NCBI RefSeq assembly: GCF_003634315.1
Contig: NZ_RBXL01000001.1
Span: forward strand, 5,312,501-5,376,500
Reading direction: 5' to 3'
From: Thiocapsa rosea
GTDB lineage: Bacteria > Pseudomonadota > Gammaproteobacteria > Chromatiales > Chromatiaceae
Length of the DNA stretch: 64,000 nt
Of this stretch, positions 7,628 to 15,945 are shown in pieces (position 1 is the stretch's first letter; each line of letters starts with the position of its first letter). A model generated the notes under the pieces. That model ran no database searches. It worked only from the letters and a program-made list of their open reading frames with translations, and was not told where the DNA came from. A program made the translations under genes and the position numbers.

Positions 7628-8368
7628 ATGAGCACGGCGGGTCCACTCATCCTTTTCGGTACGGCACATCTGAGCAGCGTGCTCGTCATCGCAGCGATCG
7701 GTGTCGGGTTACCCCTGCTGGCGCGCCGAACGCTGAGTATCGCGGCGCAATACCGAGTGGGGCTCTTGATCGCGGCCCTTTTGATCGGGCAGGAGGGTTT
7801 TCATATCTGGCTGCTGGCAAACCGTTACGACCAGCTCTTGAGCAGCCTGCTGCCTCTGCATCTGTGCGGACTGTCGGTGCTGCTGACCGCCTGGGTTCTT
7901 GCGGCGCGATCCTATTCCGCTTATGAGATCGTCTATTTTTGGGCGTGGGGCGGGACCCTTCAGGCACTCATCACACCGGATCTGGACAGGGGATTTCCTG
8001 ACCCGGCCTTTATCGCCTTTTTTCTCGGGCATGGGCTCGTCATCGTCGGCGTCCTCTATGCCACCTTGGTCTATCGTTTCAGACCGAGACTCGCATCCAT
8101 CTTCAAATCCATCGGTGTTTTGCTGCTCGTGGTCGCCGTCGTTGCTCCCCTCAACCTCTGGTTGGGGACGAACTATCTCTTCCTCTGCAGCAAACCCGAG
8201 CAGGCGTCCTTGATGGATTATCTCGGCCCCTGGCCTTGGTACATCTTGAGCCTGGCCGGATTGGCGCTGGTGTCGAGTGTCATCTATTACCTGCCGTTCC
8301 TGATCGGGGATCTTGTCGCGGCGCGCTCGCGTGCGACGCGTCCGTCGCCGCCATCATCGCGGGGATGA
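7628..8368 (+). CDS. TIGR02206/YwaF-type integral membrane protein
   Basis: A 246-residue protein with about seven membrane helices. It resembles the YwaF/TIGR02206 family of unknown function, recognisable from the LPLHLCGLSVLLTAW segment, the WAWGGTLQALITPDL segment and the NYLFLCSKPEQASLMDYLGPWPWYI segment. The start at 7628 has GGAG 7 bases upstream and removes a polar 34-residue N-terminal extension of the longer frame. It points away from the Sox/PufC cluster and stands alone; no function is assigned. Confidence 0.8.
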   Translation: MSTAGPLILFGTAHLSSVLVIAAIGVGLPLLARRTLSIAAQYRVGLLIAALLIGQEGFHIWLLANRYDQLLSSLLPLHLCGLSVLLTAWVLAARSYSAYEIVYFWAWGGTLQALITPDLDRGFPDPAFIAFFLGHGLVIVGVLYATLVYRFRPRLASIFKSIGVLLLVVAVVAPLNLWLGTNYLFLCSKPEQASLMDYLGPWPWYILSLAGLALVSSVIYYLPFLIGDLVAARSRATRPSPPSSRG

Positions 8369-8399
8369 AGCGGGGGCCGCATCGCGCGGCGCAACCTCC

Positions 8400-9149
8400 T
8401 TAAAGGGCGCAGAGGCTGCGCGGACGCATCGGGGCCGGTACCGAACCAGGACGGTCGGCGGATATCGGGTCGAGCCAGGCGCGCACGCCGGGGTTCAATC
8501 CGACCGCCGCGTCGACCGCGATCTCGCCCGCAGGATCCGGTAGGCAGAACGGGATTCCCATCTGTGCCGCCGCAATGGCAACGCCGACCAATGCGGCGAT
8601 CTCGGGACGTCCGCGGCAGCGCAGAGCATCATAGGGGTCGAAGCAAAAGGGGGGCTCCCCAAGACATCGATCGAGACAGGGGAACTCATACCCCGCACAG
8701 GGTGCAAACGCATCTGTCGCGCGCAGCCACCACCGGGGCACAGGGCGCACCGACGGGGCCACACCGATCAGGTGCGCGACCCCTGCGAGCTTGGCGCGCT
8801 CGGCCGCGTGGCGGCCGGCGCTCAAGGCGACATCCAAACGGTGTTTGTCGAGTGGGCGGGTCAGCCGACACCGAGGATGCTCGCCACAGATCCATGGATG
8901 AACCCGGGCGCGTCCGTTTGAACACATCTCGAGGTCGACCCGAAGCCGAAGGATCTCGATCTCGAGGTCCGTGTCGTCTTCGGGACAGTTCAGGTGATCC
9001 GCGACGGTGGACCGGCTGCAGACCGCGACCCGCATCTGATCCTCGCCCGAGAAGAAAAACGCGCCGGCCTCGGAATCGAGCTCGACAAGCAAAACCCGCG
9101 AACCGCTCGCGCGCCACAGCGTGGAATCGACGCACACCGGAGCGTCCAT
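8400..9149 (-). CDS. Degenerate CobT-like protein in cobalamin operon
   Basis: A 249-residue, cysteine-rich product lying after cobQ on the same strand. The C-terminal half aligns by eye with nicotinate-nucleotide:dimethylbenzimidazole phosphoribosyltransferase (CobT). ALSAGRHAAERAKLAGV matches the helix before the CobT loop, and PEIAALVGVAIAAAQMGIP, followed by AVGLNPGVRAWL, matches the region around the nucleotide site. The conserved GEMGIGNTT loop is replaced by an unrelated segment, and the C-terminal part with RSAEPGH and LGEGSGA is missing, so CobT activity is not expected. Codon use supports this frame being translated. The start is uncertain; 9149 is the first ATG after the cobQ stop and has only a weak ribosome site. 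Confidence 0.55.
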   Translation of the reverse strand: MDAPVCVDSTLWRASGSRVLLVELDSEAGAFFFSGEDQMRVAVCSRSTVADHLNCPEDDTDLEIEILRLRVDLEMCSNGRARVHPWICGEHPRCRLTRPLDKHRLDVALSAGRHAAERAKLAGVAHLIGVAPSVRPVPRWWLRATDAFAPCAGYEFPCLDRCLGEPPFCFDPYDALRCRGRPEIAALVGVAIAAAQMGIPFCLPDPAGEIAVDAAVGLNPGVRAWLDPISADRPGSVPAPMRPRSLCAL

Positions 9150-9286
9150 TCGAGTTGCACCGAGATCATTCGACCCGCTGCTGCCGACCGAGCCTGATCG
9201 CCCGCCACGACTGCAACCGTCATCGGATGCATGCGCCCCCCCGAGGCGATCGCGATGCGCCGCCGGGACGCTCAACCAGCCCGGTC

Positions 9287-10783
9287 TCAAGAGGCTTCGG
9301 TCCCGCTGCTCGGCATAGCGCCGCACAGAATCCGCTCGATCTGTCCGAGATCGAGATGCTGCTCGATGCTGTCGGCCAACCGCTCCAGGGCCGACTCGCG
9401 CAGAGCACGATAGTCCGGGGTCTCGTGCACCGCCAGACCGGCCCAACGCAGCAGGGCCGACGCAGCGGCGGGCGACTCGAAGAGTCCGTGCAGATAGGTC
9501 CCCAGGATCTGTCCATCCTCCGAAACCGCACCGTCCGGCCGCTCGCCCGGTGCATCGTTCAGGAGCACGGCCGGATGATCGAGTGCCGGACCGCTCGACC
9601 GGCCGGCATGGATCTCGTATCCCGTAACCGCGGCGTCCTCCAGCCTAAGCCGGCCTGAGACGTTGGCCAGGGTCTTCTCGGGCGCGAGCCGGGTTTCCAG
9701 ATCCAGCAAACCAAGTCCAGGCCCGTCGCCCGGATCGCCTTCCAGACCCAATGGATCCAGGATCCGGGTGCCGAGCATCTGGAAACCGCCGCAGATCCCG
9801 ATCAGCCGGCCGCCGTAGCGCAGATGCCGCGCGATCACCGGCTCCCAGCCCTCGCGACGCAACCAATCCAGATCCGAGCGCACCGACTTGGACCCCGGGA
9901 GGATGATGAGATCCGCAGGCGGCGGAACCTCTCCGGCCAAGACATAGCGCAGGTCGACCTGAGGATGCAGACGCAGTGGATCGAGGTCGGTGTGGTTGCT
10001 GATGCGCGGCAGCCGCGGGACGATCACCCGCAGGGCGTCGCTCGGCTTGTCGGACTGGCGCACGGCGACGGCGTCCTCGGCCTCCAGATGCAGGCCGTGC
10101 AGATAGGGCAAGACGCCGAGCACCGGCTTGCCGGTCTCGCGCTCGAGCCAGTCCAGACCGGGCTTCAGGAGCGCGAGATCGCCTCGGAAGCGATTGATGA
10201 CGAATCCGACCACGCGCGCCCGCTCGCTCGGCGCGAGCAATGCCAGCGTGCCGACCAAATGGGCAAAGACCCCGCCGCGATCGATATCCGCGATCAGGAT
10301 CACCGGACAGTCCACCGCCTCGGCGAACCCCATGTTGGCGATGTCGTGCTCGCGCAGATTGATCTCGGCGGGACTGCCGGCACCCTCCACGACGATGCGA
10401 TCGTAGGACGCGCCGAGCCGGGCATGGGACTCCAGTACCGCTGCGCGCGCGATGCGCTTGTAGTCGTGATAGGCGACGGCGTCCATATTGCCGACGGCCC
10501 GACCCTGAATGATGACCTGGGCACCGCGGTCCGAATTGGGCTTGAGCAGGACCGGGTTCATGTCGACGCTAGGCGCGATCCCGCAGGCCTGCGCCTGCAC
10601 CGCCTGGGCCCGGCCGATCTCGCCGCCGTCGGCGGTGACGGCGCTGTTCAGGGCCATGTTTTGGGGCTTGAAGGGTGCGACCTTGACGCCGCGTCTGCTG
10701 AAACAGCGGCACAGACCGGCCACCAGGACACTCTTGCCCGCATCCGAGGTCGTGCCCTGGACCATGAGGGTCACCGCGGTCAT
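9287..10783 (-). CDS. cobQ: Cobyric acid synthase CobQ
   Basis: CobQ amidates the b, d, e and g carboxyl groups of adenosylcobyrinic a,c-diamide using glutamine and ATP, in the cytoplasm. The product has 498 residues, the usual length. The N-terminal ATPase domain shows the modified P-loop GTTSDAGKS and [11 protein letters not shown]. The C-terminal class I glutamine amidotransferase domain carries the nucleophile in [11 protein letters not shown] and the closing [11 protein letters not shown]. The ATG overlaps the TGA of the upstream decarboxylase gene (ATGA), so the two are translated together. Confidence 0.95.
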   Translation of the reverse strand: MTAVTLMVQGTTSDAGKSVLVAGLCRCFSRRGVKVAPFKPQNMALNSAVTADGGEIGRAQAVQAQACGIAPSVDMNPVLLKPNSDRGAQVIIQGRAVGNMDAVAYHDYKRIARAAVLESHARLGASYDRIVVEGAGSPAEINLREHDIANMGFAEAVDCPVILIADIDRGGVFAHLVGTLALLAPSERARVVGFVINRFRGDLALLKPGLDWLERETGKPVLGVLPYLHGLHLEAEDAVAVRQSDKPSDALRVIVPRLPRISNHTDLDPLRLHPQVDLRYVLAGEVPPPADLIILPGSKSVRSDLDWLRREGWEPVIARHLRYGGRLIGICGGFQMLGTRILDPLGLEGDPGDGPGLGLLDLETRLAPEKTLANVSGRLRLEDAAVTGYEIHAGRSSGPALDHPAVLLNDAPGERPDGAVSEDGQILGTYLHGLFESPAAASALLRWAGLAVHETPDYRALRESALERLADSIEQHLDLGQIERILCGAMPSSGTEAS

Positions 10784-11952
10784 CTTGAAACTCCGGTGAG
10801 GGTGCCTGGAACGGGGGCGGAGGCGGAGGCGAGCGTCGGAGCAGCCGATGAAAAATACCTATCGGGGGTCTCGCCCACTGCTTGCCGGAATGCATCTGCG
10901 GGCGGGTACAGCGCCGGACAGCACAGCCCGGATTTGAGCCGCGCCCAGCCGGCCTCGTCACCCGGCAGTCCGAAACGAAGACTCGAGGGTGCGTCGAATC
11001 GTCGTACCAAGATCCCCTGCCGTGCCAGTCGATCCTGGATGGCGGGGGCCTCCAACGTGCAGACCCATTGAAACAGCTCGGTACCGCCCGTCGGCACGAG
11101 ACCATCGTCGGACAGCAGCCCGGCAAGCCGGGCGGAGGCCCGGCGCAGCGACGCGCGGGTCGCCTCCTGCCAGGGTGAATCGGTCAAGGCGAGCCGGGCG
11201 ACATGGCGGGCCGGACCGCTCAGCGCCCAAGGTCCGAGCCGCGCATGCAGCGCCACGCGCAGATCGGCCGTCGCGAGCACGAACCCGACGCGCACCCCGG
11301 CAAGTCCATAAAATTTGCCCAACGACCGCAGGACGATTAAACCCGGTCGATCGGTGTAGGGGGCGAGGCTGTCCCGCGGGGTCGTGTCCATGAATGCCTC
11401 GTCCACGAGAAGCCAGCCGCCGCGTGCGGCGAGCCGTGCGTGCCAATCGAGCAAGGTGCTCACCGACCACCGTCTACCCGTCGGATTGTTCGGATTGATC
11501 ACGACCAGGACATCGAGGTCGTCCAGACCCGCGCCATGGTCACCGCCCGGCGCTCCGTCGGCCAGGCGGACCAGGGTGTGACCGGCGCGCTGCCATGCTT
11601 GCGCATGCTCCTGATAACCGACCGTCGGCACCCCGACGCGTCCGGGCATCCGCAAATCGGGCAACGCCTGGATCGCGGCCTGCGAACCGGCGACGGGGAG
11701 GAGACCGGGTGCGCCGTAACACAGCGCGGCCGTTTCTTCCAGACCGTCGTCCTCTTCGGGCAGCCGCGCCCATGCGGTACCGGGCACCTCGGGCACGGGC
11801 CAGCCGTCGGGATTGATGCCGGTCGAGAGATCCAACCAATCCGGCACCGGAATGCGGTAACGCGCCGCGGCCTCGCGCAGACGCCCGCCGTGCTCCAGCG
11901 GAGGTGGCGTCCGGACGCTCGATTCAGCGGTATGCAAGCGACGTGCAATCAT
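10780..11952 (-). CDS. cobC: Threonine-phosphate decarboxylase (cobalamin side-chain enzyme)
   Basis: A PLP-dependent fold-type I decarboxylase that makes (R)-1-amino-2-propanol phosphate for the nucleotide loop of cobalamin (called CobD in Salmonella and CobC in Pseudomonas). The protein has 390 residues. Marks are LEHGGRL near the start, [20 protein letters not shown], the aspartate motif LLVDEAFMD, the PLP lysine in [11 protein letters not shown] and the arginine in SSLRFGLPG. It is preceded by a small membrane-protein gene (4 bases) and overlaps cobQ by 4 bases. The C-terminal tail after about residue 340 is longer than usual and low in complexity. Confidence 0.9.
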   Translation of the reverse strand: MIARRLHTAESSVRTPPPLEHGGRLREAAARYRIPVPDWLDLSTGINPDGWPVPEVPGTAWARLPEEDDGLEETAALCYGAPGLLPVAGSQAAIQALPDLRMPGRVGVPTVGYQEHAQAWQRAGHTLVRLADGAPGGDHGAGLDDLDVLVVINPNNPTGRRWSVSTLLDWHARLAARGGWLLVDEAFMDTTPRDSLAPYTDRPGLIVLRSLGKFYGLAGVRVGFVLATADLRVALHARLGPWALSGPARHVARLALTDSPWQEATRASLRRASARLAGLLSDDGLVPTGGTELFQWVCTLEAPAIQDRLARQGILVRRFDAPSSLRFGLPGDEAGWARLKSGLCCPALYPPADAFRQAVGETPDRYFSSAAPTLASASAPVPGTLTGVSR

Positions 11953-11956
11953 CGCG

Positions 11957-12313
11957 TCATTCGGTCTGCTTCACGTCCAGCCCGATCGGGCTGTACTGGA
12001 TCCGCACGGCCATCCAAAAGGCGTAGGCCGCAAGGACCATCAGGAACCCGAGGATGTCGAGGACGGAGAAAACCCGCTCACGGTCGACGACGAACCAGAT
12101 CGCAGCCAGAACCGTCCCCGTGAAGAGGATCCCCATCACATAAAGAGGTGCAAGGCCAAGCCGCATACCTTCCAGATGCTGATGGATCTTCTGCTCGCGG
12201 TTCTGCGCAGCGGCGCGCTCGCGAGCCCCGAGCACGGCGCGTCGATGGGCCAACGCTTGATAGACCAACCAGGCACCCATCAGAAGGCAGACTGCTCCGA
12301 GATAATATTTCAT
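11957..12313 (-). CDS. Small membrane protein of unknown function
   Basis: The product has 118 residues: an N-terminal hydrophobic helix (MKYYLGAVCLLMGAWLVYQ), a charged stretch (residues 24-48), then two further membrane helices and a polar tail ending DVKQTE. No family is recognised. GAGG lies 9 bases before the start. It is the first gene of the cobalamin run, 4 bases ahead of the threonine-phosphate decarboxylase gene, and a TTAAACCGCG element begins 18 bases upstream, so that operon's promoter must lie in or beyond the element. Confidence 0.65.
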   Translation of the reverse strand: MKYYLGAVCLLMGAWLVYQALAHRRAVLGARERAAAQNREQKIHQHLEGMRLGLAPLYVMGILFTGTVLAAIWFVVDRERVFSVLDILGFLMVLAAYAFWMAVRIQYSPIGLDVKQTE

Positions 12314-12331
12314 TGCGTGGTTACCTCGATC

Positions 12332-12418
12332 TTAAACCGCGCCCAGTGCGGTATGCGATGTTGTTGGATGGGATCGGCCCCGGCCGTTTTGACGACCGCT
12401 GGAGACGGCGCGGTTTAA
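12332..12418 (+). mobile_element. TTAAACCGCG element, type A (part of composite)
   Basis: An 87-bp element with perfect 12-bp terminal inverted repeats TTAAACCGCGCC / GGCGCGGTTTAA and the type A core (GCGGTATGCGATGTTGTTGG and GATCGGCCCCGG). No coding capacity. A 21-bp AT-rich linker (12419-12439) joins it to the type B element that follows. The same order recurs at 63171-63366 and, reversed, at 51233-51427. Confidence 0.85.
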
Positions 12419-12439
12419 GAGATTAAAAAAAATATGATT

Positions 12440-12525
12440 TTAAACCGCGTCCCCGCTAAGGCCCGTGCATGCACCAAACGTCGAATTCACTCGAAAACGA
12501 GCATCTCGCTCTGGACGCGGTTTAG
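12440..12525 (+). mobile_element. TTAAACCGCG element, type B (part of composite)
   Basis: An 86-bp element with ends TTAAACCGCGTCC / GGACGCGGTTTAG and the type B core (GCACCAAACGTCGAATTCAC, GAGCATCTCGCTCTGGACGC). It follows the type A copy after an AT-rich linker. Confidence 0.85.
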
Positions 12526-12538
12526 CTCAACGACAGAG

Positions 12539-12559
12539 GGCTCGGCGCATCGCCGAGCC
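12539..12559. terminator. GC-rich hairpin downstream of the YdjM-like gene
   Basis: A perfect 9-bp stem with a 3-base loop (GGCTCGGCG-CAT-CGCCGAGCC) lies about 80 bases beyond the stop of the minus-strand hydrolase gene. It has no clear T-run, so it may be a terminator or just a palindrome. Confidence 0.3.
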
Positions 12560-12640
12560 GAACGCGATGCTACTCGCGAGCGTCGACGCCAACAAGCCGA
12601 CGCGTTGGCCGAGGCTTCGTCCGATGTGCCCGCCCGGCGC

Positions 12641-13417
12641 TCAAAGGTTGGCCGCCCCCGTGCGGATCCAGTCGACCAGGGACTGCACCAGCACACCGGC
12701 CCCGTCGACCAGGCCCTCGAACGTCTCCACGAGACGCTCGGCGGCGACGACGATCGTCCGAGACAGATCCTCCGCCGGCAGCAAACCCCCATCGAGCGCC
12801 GGCGCGAACCACGCCAACGCAACAACAACGGCCAGCATCGCGAGACTGCTCCGAGGATCGGCGAGACTGAAGGGCTTGAGCGCGGTCCCGAACGAGCGTT
12901 TGACCCGACTGTTCAGGAGGTCGACGCTGTAGAGTTCGTCCAGGACGAGGTGCGTCAGGTAGCCGATCCCGACCATGAGGCCGGCGATCCAGGCCGATTC
13001 CGCGGACCGATCCATCATCCAGTAGGCGATGTTGACGGTCGCCAACGCCGCCGCCGCGATCCCGAGCCAGGAATGCCAGATGCCGCGGTGGACCGTCGCC
13101 CGGGCAAAAAGCTCGAAGATCAGATAGCGCACGCAGAGAAAGACGCCGATCCAGATGAGCGCGACCTCCAGCGGCAGAAACCGCCCGATCAGCGGTAGGG
13201 TCATCGCGAAGGCGACCGCAACCCCGAGCACATTGAAGAAGGCACGCACCGGTTTGGAGGCGTCGGCATCGATGTCCGGAAGGAGACTCCCGGCGACACC
13301 CAGTGCAAAATAGCCGAGTGTCGCGCCCTGCTCGACCAGTCCGGCGCCGTGCAAACCGAGCACCGTGGCAACGCTCACGAAGATGCCGCCGTTGAGATGA
13401 GTCTGGAAATTGGCCAT
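12641..13417 (-). CDS. YdjM-like membrane-bound metal-dependent hydrolase
   Basis: A 258-residue membrane protein of the YdjM/DUF457 family, whose members are predicted metal-dependent hydrolases; the substrate is unknown. Motifs with likely metal ligands are THLNGG near the N-terminus, LPDIDAD, HRGIWHS and THLVLDEL, set between four or more hydrophobic helices. The start MANFQTHLNGG at 13417 was chosen because the conserved N-terminal histidine follows it directly; the 26 residues upstream in the frame are polar and unlike the family. It stands alone between a TTAAACCGCG composite and the divergent MEKHLA gene. Confidence 0.8.
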   Translation of the reverse strand: MANFQTHLNGGIFVSVATVLGLHGAGLVEQGATLGYFALGVAGSLLPDIDADASKPVRAFFNVLGVAVAFAMTLPLIGRFLPLEVALIWIGVFLCVRYLIFELFARATVHRGIWHSWLGIAAAALATVNIAYWMMDRSAESAWIAGLMVGIGYLTHLVLDELYSVDLLNSRVKRSFGTALKPFSLADPRSSLAMLAVVVALAWFAPALDGGLLPAEDLSRTIVVAAERLVETFEGLVDGAGVLVQSLVDWIRTGAANL

Positions 13418-13538
13418 GCGCGATCGTGGGTCCGGGAACAGAGGGGCCTGATTGCCGCCCTGAATCCGGCAGAGACTAACAGGGCGGAGGCTCAAACGGT
13501 GAGCCTGCCCCTTCGATTTATGACTGGATCATGAGCCG

Positions 13539-14015
13539 ATGCCCTTACCCTACCCCGACCCGTCCAATGACTTCCTGTGCGACCATGCCCGACTCCTGCG
13601 CACGAGCCATCGACACCTGACCGGGCGCGATCTGATCGATCCCGGCGTGGACGACCGCGAGGCCGCCCGGCGACTGTTTGCAGCGCCCTTCGCGCTCCTG
13701 TCGCACACGGCCGACCCGGACCCGATCCTGACTTACGGCAACCGAATAGTCCTGGATCTGTTCGAGCTTGATTGGGAGACGCTGACGCGGATGCCCTCGC
13801 GCTTGACCGCCGAGGCACCGGACCGGGAGGCGCGCGCGCGCCTGCTCGCGCAGGTGACGGCCAACGGCTTCATCGACCATTACAGTGGGGTGCGGGTATC
13901 TTCGAGCGGTCGGCGGTTTCGGATCGAGAGCGCGGTCGTCTGGAACCTGATCGATCAAGAGGGACGGCAACTCGGGCAAGCGGCGACCTTTGAACACTGG
14001 CAACCGCTCGGTTGA
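13539..14015 (+). CDS. MEKHLA domain protein
   Basis: A 158-residue protein whose body matches the MEKHLA domain, a PAS-related module usually found as a small single-domain bacterial protein. Marks are PFALLSHTADPDPILTYGN, LFELDWETLTRMPSRLTAE and GFIDHYSGVRVSSSGRRFRI. Its ligand and role are unknown. It lies about 100 bases upstream of the N-carbamoylputrescine amidase gene on the same strand and could be cotranscribed with it. Confidence 0.8.
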   Translation: MPLPYPDPSNDFLCDHARLLRTSHRHLTGRDLIDPGVDDREAARRLFAAPFALLSHTADPDPILTYGNRIVLDLFELDWETLTRMPSRLTAEAPDREARARLLAQVTANGFIDHYSGVRVSSSGRRFRIESAVVWNLIDQEGRQLGQAATFEHWQPLG

Positions 14016-14116
14016 TCCGAGCCGCGCTTCGATCAACGACGTGGCCGGGTCGATCACGGCCCCGCGATCACAAGCAGTCACACACACCTGGATCCACTGT
14101 TTCGGAGGTTGGCGTC

Positions 14117-15010
14117 ATGTCGGGGACCCCTTTCACCATCGCACTTGTGCAGGAAACCGATCAGGGAAGCGTCGCGGCCAATCTCGATGCCTGCGAGCGG
14201 GGAATCCTCGAGGCCGTCGAGGGCGGTGCGCGTCTGGTTCTGCTTCAGGAGCTGCACAACGGCACCTATTTTTGCCAGACCGAAGATCCCGCCAACTTCG
14301 ATCTCGCCGAGTCGATCCCGGGTCCCAGCACCGAGCGACTCGGCGCTTTGGCCGGCGAGCTGGGTGTGGTCATCGTCGCCTCGCTGTTCGAGCGCCGCGC
14401 CCCCGGGCTCTATCACAACACCGCGGTGGTCTTGGACAGCGACGGACGGCTCGCCGGCGTCTATCGCAAGATGCACATCCCGGACGATCCAGGCTACTAC
14501 GAGAAATTCTATTTCACGCCCGGCGACATCGGCTTCGAGCCGATCGACACCTCGGTCGGGCGCCTGGGCGTGCTGGTGTGTTGGGATCAGTGGTATCCGG
14601 AGGCCGCCCGTCTGATGGCGTTGGCCGGTGCAGAGATCCTGCTCTACCCGACCGCGATCGGCTGGGATCCCAACGACGCGCCGCAAGAGCAAGCCCGCCA
14701 GCGCGAGGCATGGATCGGGATTCAGCGCAGCCATGCGATCGCGAACGCCCTGCCCGTCGCGGCCTGCAATCGTGTTGGGTTCGAGGCGGATCCGAGCGGC
14801 GCGACGGCCGGAGCGCGATTTTGGGGGCATTCCTTCGTCTGTGGTCCACAAGGCGAGATCATCGCGCAAGCCGGCGATCAAACCCCGCAGATCCTGCTTG
14901 CCGAGATCGACCCGGCTCGCACCGAGAACGTCCGCCGACTCTGGCCCTTCCTGCGCGACCGCCGCATCGACGCTTACGGCGACCTGACTCGTCGCTATCG
15001 GGACCGATGA
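14117..15010 (+). CDS. aguB: N-carbamoylputrescine amidase (nitrilase family)
   Basis: This hydrolyses N-carbamoylputrescine to putrescine, CO2 and ammonia in the agmatine route to polyamines. The product has 297 residues, the usual length. The nitrilase triad is visible as Glu45 (LLQELHNGTYF), Lys118 (YRKMHIPDDPGYYEKFYF) and Cys155 (GVLVCWDQWYPE), and the long matching segments are specific to AguB rather than to nitrilases in general. GGAGGT lies 7 bases before the start at 14117. The usual partner, agmatine deiminase, is not nearby, so its gene must lie elsewhere if the pathway is complete. Confidence 0.93.
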   Translation: MSGTPFTIALVQETDQGSVAANLDACERGILEAVEGGARLVLLQELHNGTYFCQTEDPANFDLAESIPGPSTERLGALAGELGVVIVASLFERRAPGLYHNTAVVLDSDGRLAGVYRKMHIPDDPGYYEKFYFTPGDIGFEPIDTSVGRLGVLVCWDQWYPEAARLMALAGAEILLYPTAIGWDPNDAPQEQARQREAWIGIQRSHAIANALPVAACNRVGFEADPSGATAGARFWGHSFVCGPQGEIIAQAGDQTPQILLAEIDPARTENVRRLWPFLRDRRIDAYGDLTRRYRDR

Positions 15011-15025
15011 CCGGCCCGGCGAAGA

Positions 15026-15153
15026 GCCGACTGAAGTCGGCGTACCGGGGAGCCGACTGAAGTCGGCGTACCCGGGAGCCGACTGACGTCGGCGTGCCGG
15101 GCTTCAGGTTCGCCGGTTTCAACCGGCCCCGGGGAGGCGGACTTCAGTCCGCC
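15026..15153. repeat. Cluster of palindromic hairpin repeats after aguB
   Basis: Three copies of a 16-bp palindrome GCCGACTGAAGTCGGC (15026-15041, 15052-15067 and, with one change, 15078-15093) in 26-bp units are followed by GGCGGACTTCAGTCCGCC at 15136-15153. All can fold into short hairpins at the end of aguB and may act as terminators or REP-like elements. The units are too short and too self-complementary for a CRISPR. Confidence 0.8.
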
Positions 15154-15271
15154 GAGACCAACGACCGGAATGGTGTTCTCGGGAACCGAGAAAGGACAGA
15201 TGCGCCGACCTTTCGACGACCAAACGGGTGTGGCTGAAACATCTTGCCGACCCGGGAACCCCGAACGCGAT

Positions 15272-15763
15272 TCAATCCCTCCGTGTCTCGAATCGAAACG
15301 GCGCAGCCAAGATCCCCTCTGCCGTGTGGACCAACACCCTCGCCTCCCACTCCATGCGCGCACGCACGCACACCGGCAAGGTGCCCTGCCCTTCGTAAAC
15401 GCCCGGACCAGCCGACTCCAGCGCTGCTCGGTTGTAGCCCATATTCATGTCGACACCGGCGAAATCGATCTCCACCGCGCGGACGTCCAAGCCGCTCGTC
15501 TGCACCGCAAGCCGCAGCGGCGTGACGACCGGGATGGTCTGCGGCTCGATCGCAAAGCGCAGGCTCCCGCCGCCTGCAAACCGAGCATCGCAGGGTCCGG
15601 CGCGCAGATCGCAGCCCGGATCAAGCGGCGCGACCTCGACCAGCGTCGGGTTCAGCAGCGGCCACGCCTTGTAGAGCGCGACCGCGACAACCGCGACGAG
15701 CAGCAGGCCGGCAACGGCCCAGAGCAGGGCCGTGGTGCGCCGGGGCGAGGAGGTCTCAGTCAT
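15272..15763 (-). CDS. Membrane-anchored protein of unknown function (FixH/YtkA-like fold possible)
   Basis: The product has 163 residues with one N-terminal membrane helix (TALLWAVAGLLLVAVVAVALY, about residues 11-31) and a periplasmic domain. The segment VEIDFAGVDMNMGYNR recalls the M-x-M-x4-R region of FixH/YtkA-like domains, and the fold ends with a beta-rich part. Two cysteines (CDLRAGPC) near residue 50 could form a disulfide or bind metal. It lies just after a DUF29 fragment and pbpC on the same strand. The assignment is a guess from short motifs. Confidence 0.5.
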   Translation of the reverse strand: MTETSSPRRTTALLWAVAGLLLVAVVAVALYKAWPLLNPTLVEVAPLDPGCDLRAGPCDARFAGGGSLRFAIEPQTIPVVTPLRLAVQTSGLDVRAVEIDFAGVDMNMGYNRAALESAGPGVYEGQGTLPVCVRARMEWEARVLVHTAEGILAAPFRFETRRD

Positions 15764-15872
15764 GGCCGGTTGCATCGAGCGTGTCGATCTCGCCATAGCG
15801 CCCTTCGCGCAGCAGGCGAGCGGTCTGCATGGTCCAGTCGTACAGATCCTGGTCGTAAAGCGATTGCGACAT
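15756..15872 (-). pseudogene. DUF29 N-terminal fragment
   Basis: A 38-residue open frame, SLYDQDLYDWTMQTARLLREGRYGEIDTL, matches only the first third of the DUF29 family; a full-length 144-residue member lies at 44397-44831. The frame ends in a stop where the family continues with the EEIED helix. It overlaps the start of the downstream membrane-protein gene by 8 bases and lies 73 bases after pbpC. It may be a decayed gene or a short functional leftover. Confidence 0.5.
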
Positions 15873-15945
15873 GATGACGGGCTCCGGAGCGGGCGCCAAC
15901 CTGGAATCAGTTGAAGTGTGAGGGTGAATCCTCCCGAACGCCAGA

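Noticed and set aside
15026-15093. CRISPR-like triple repeat
   Set aside because: The units are 16-bp palindromes with 10-bp spacing and no unique spacers.
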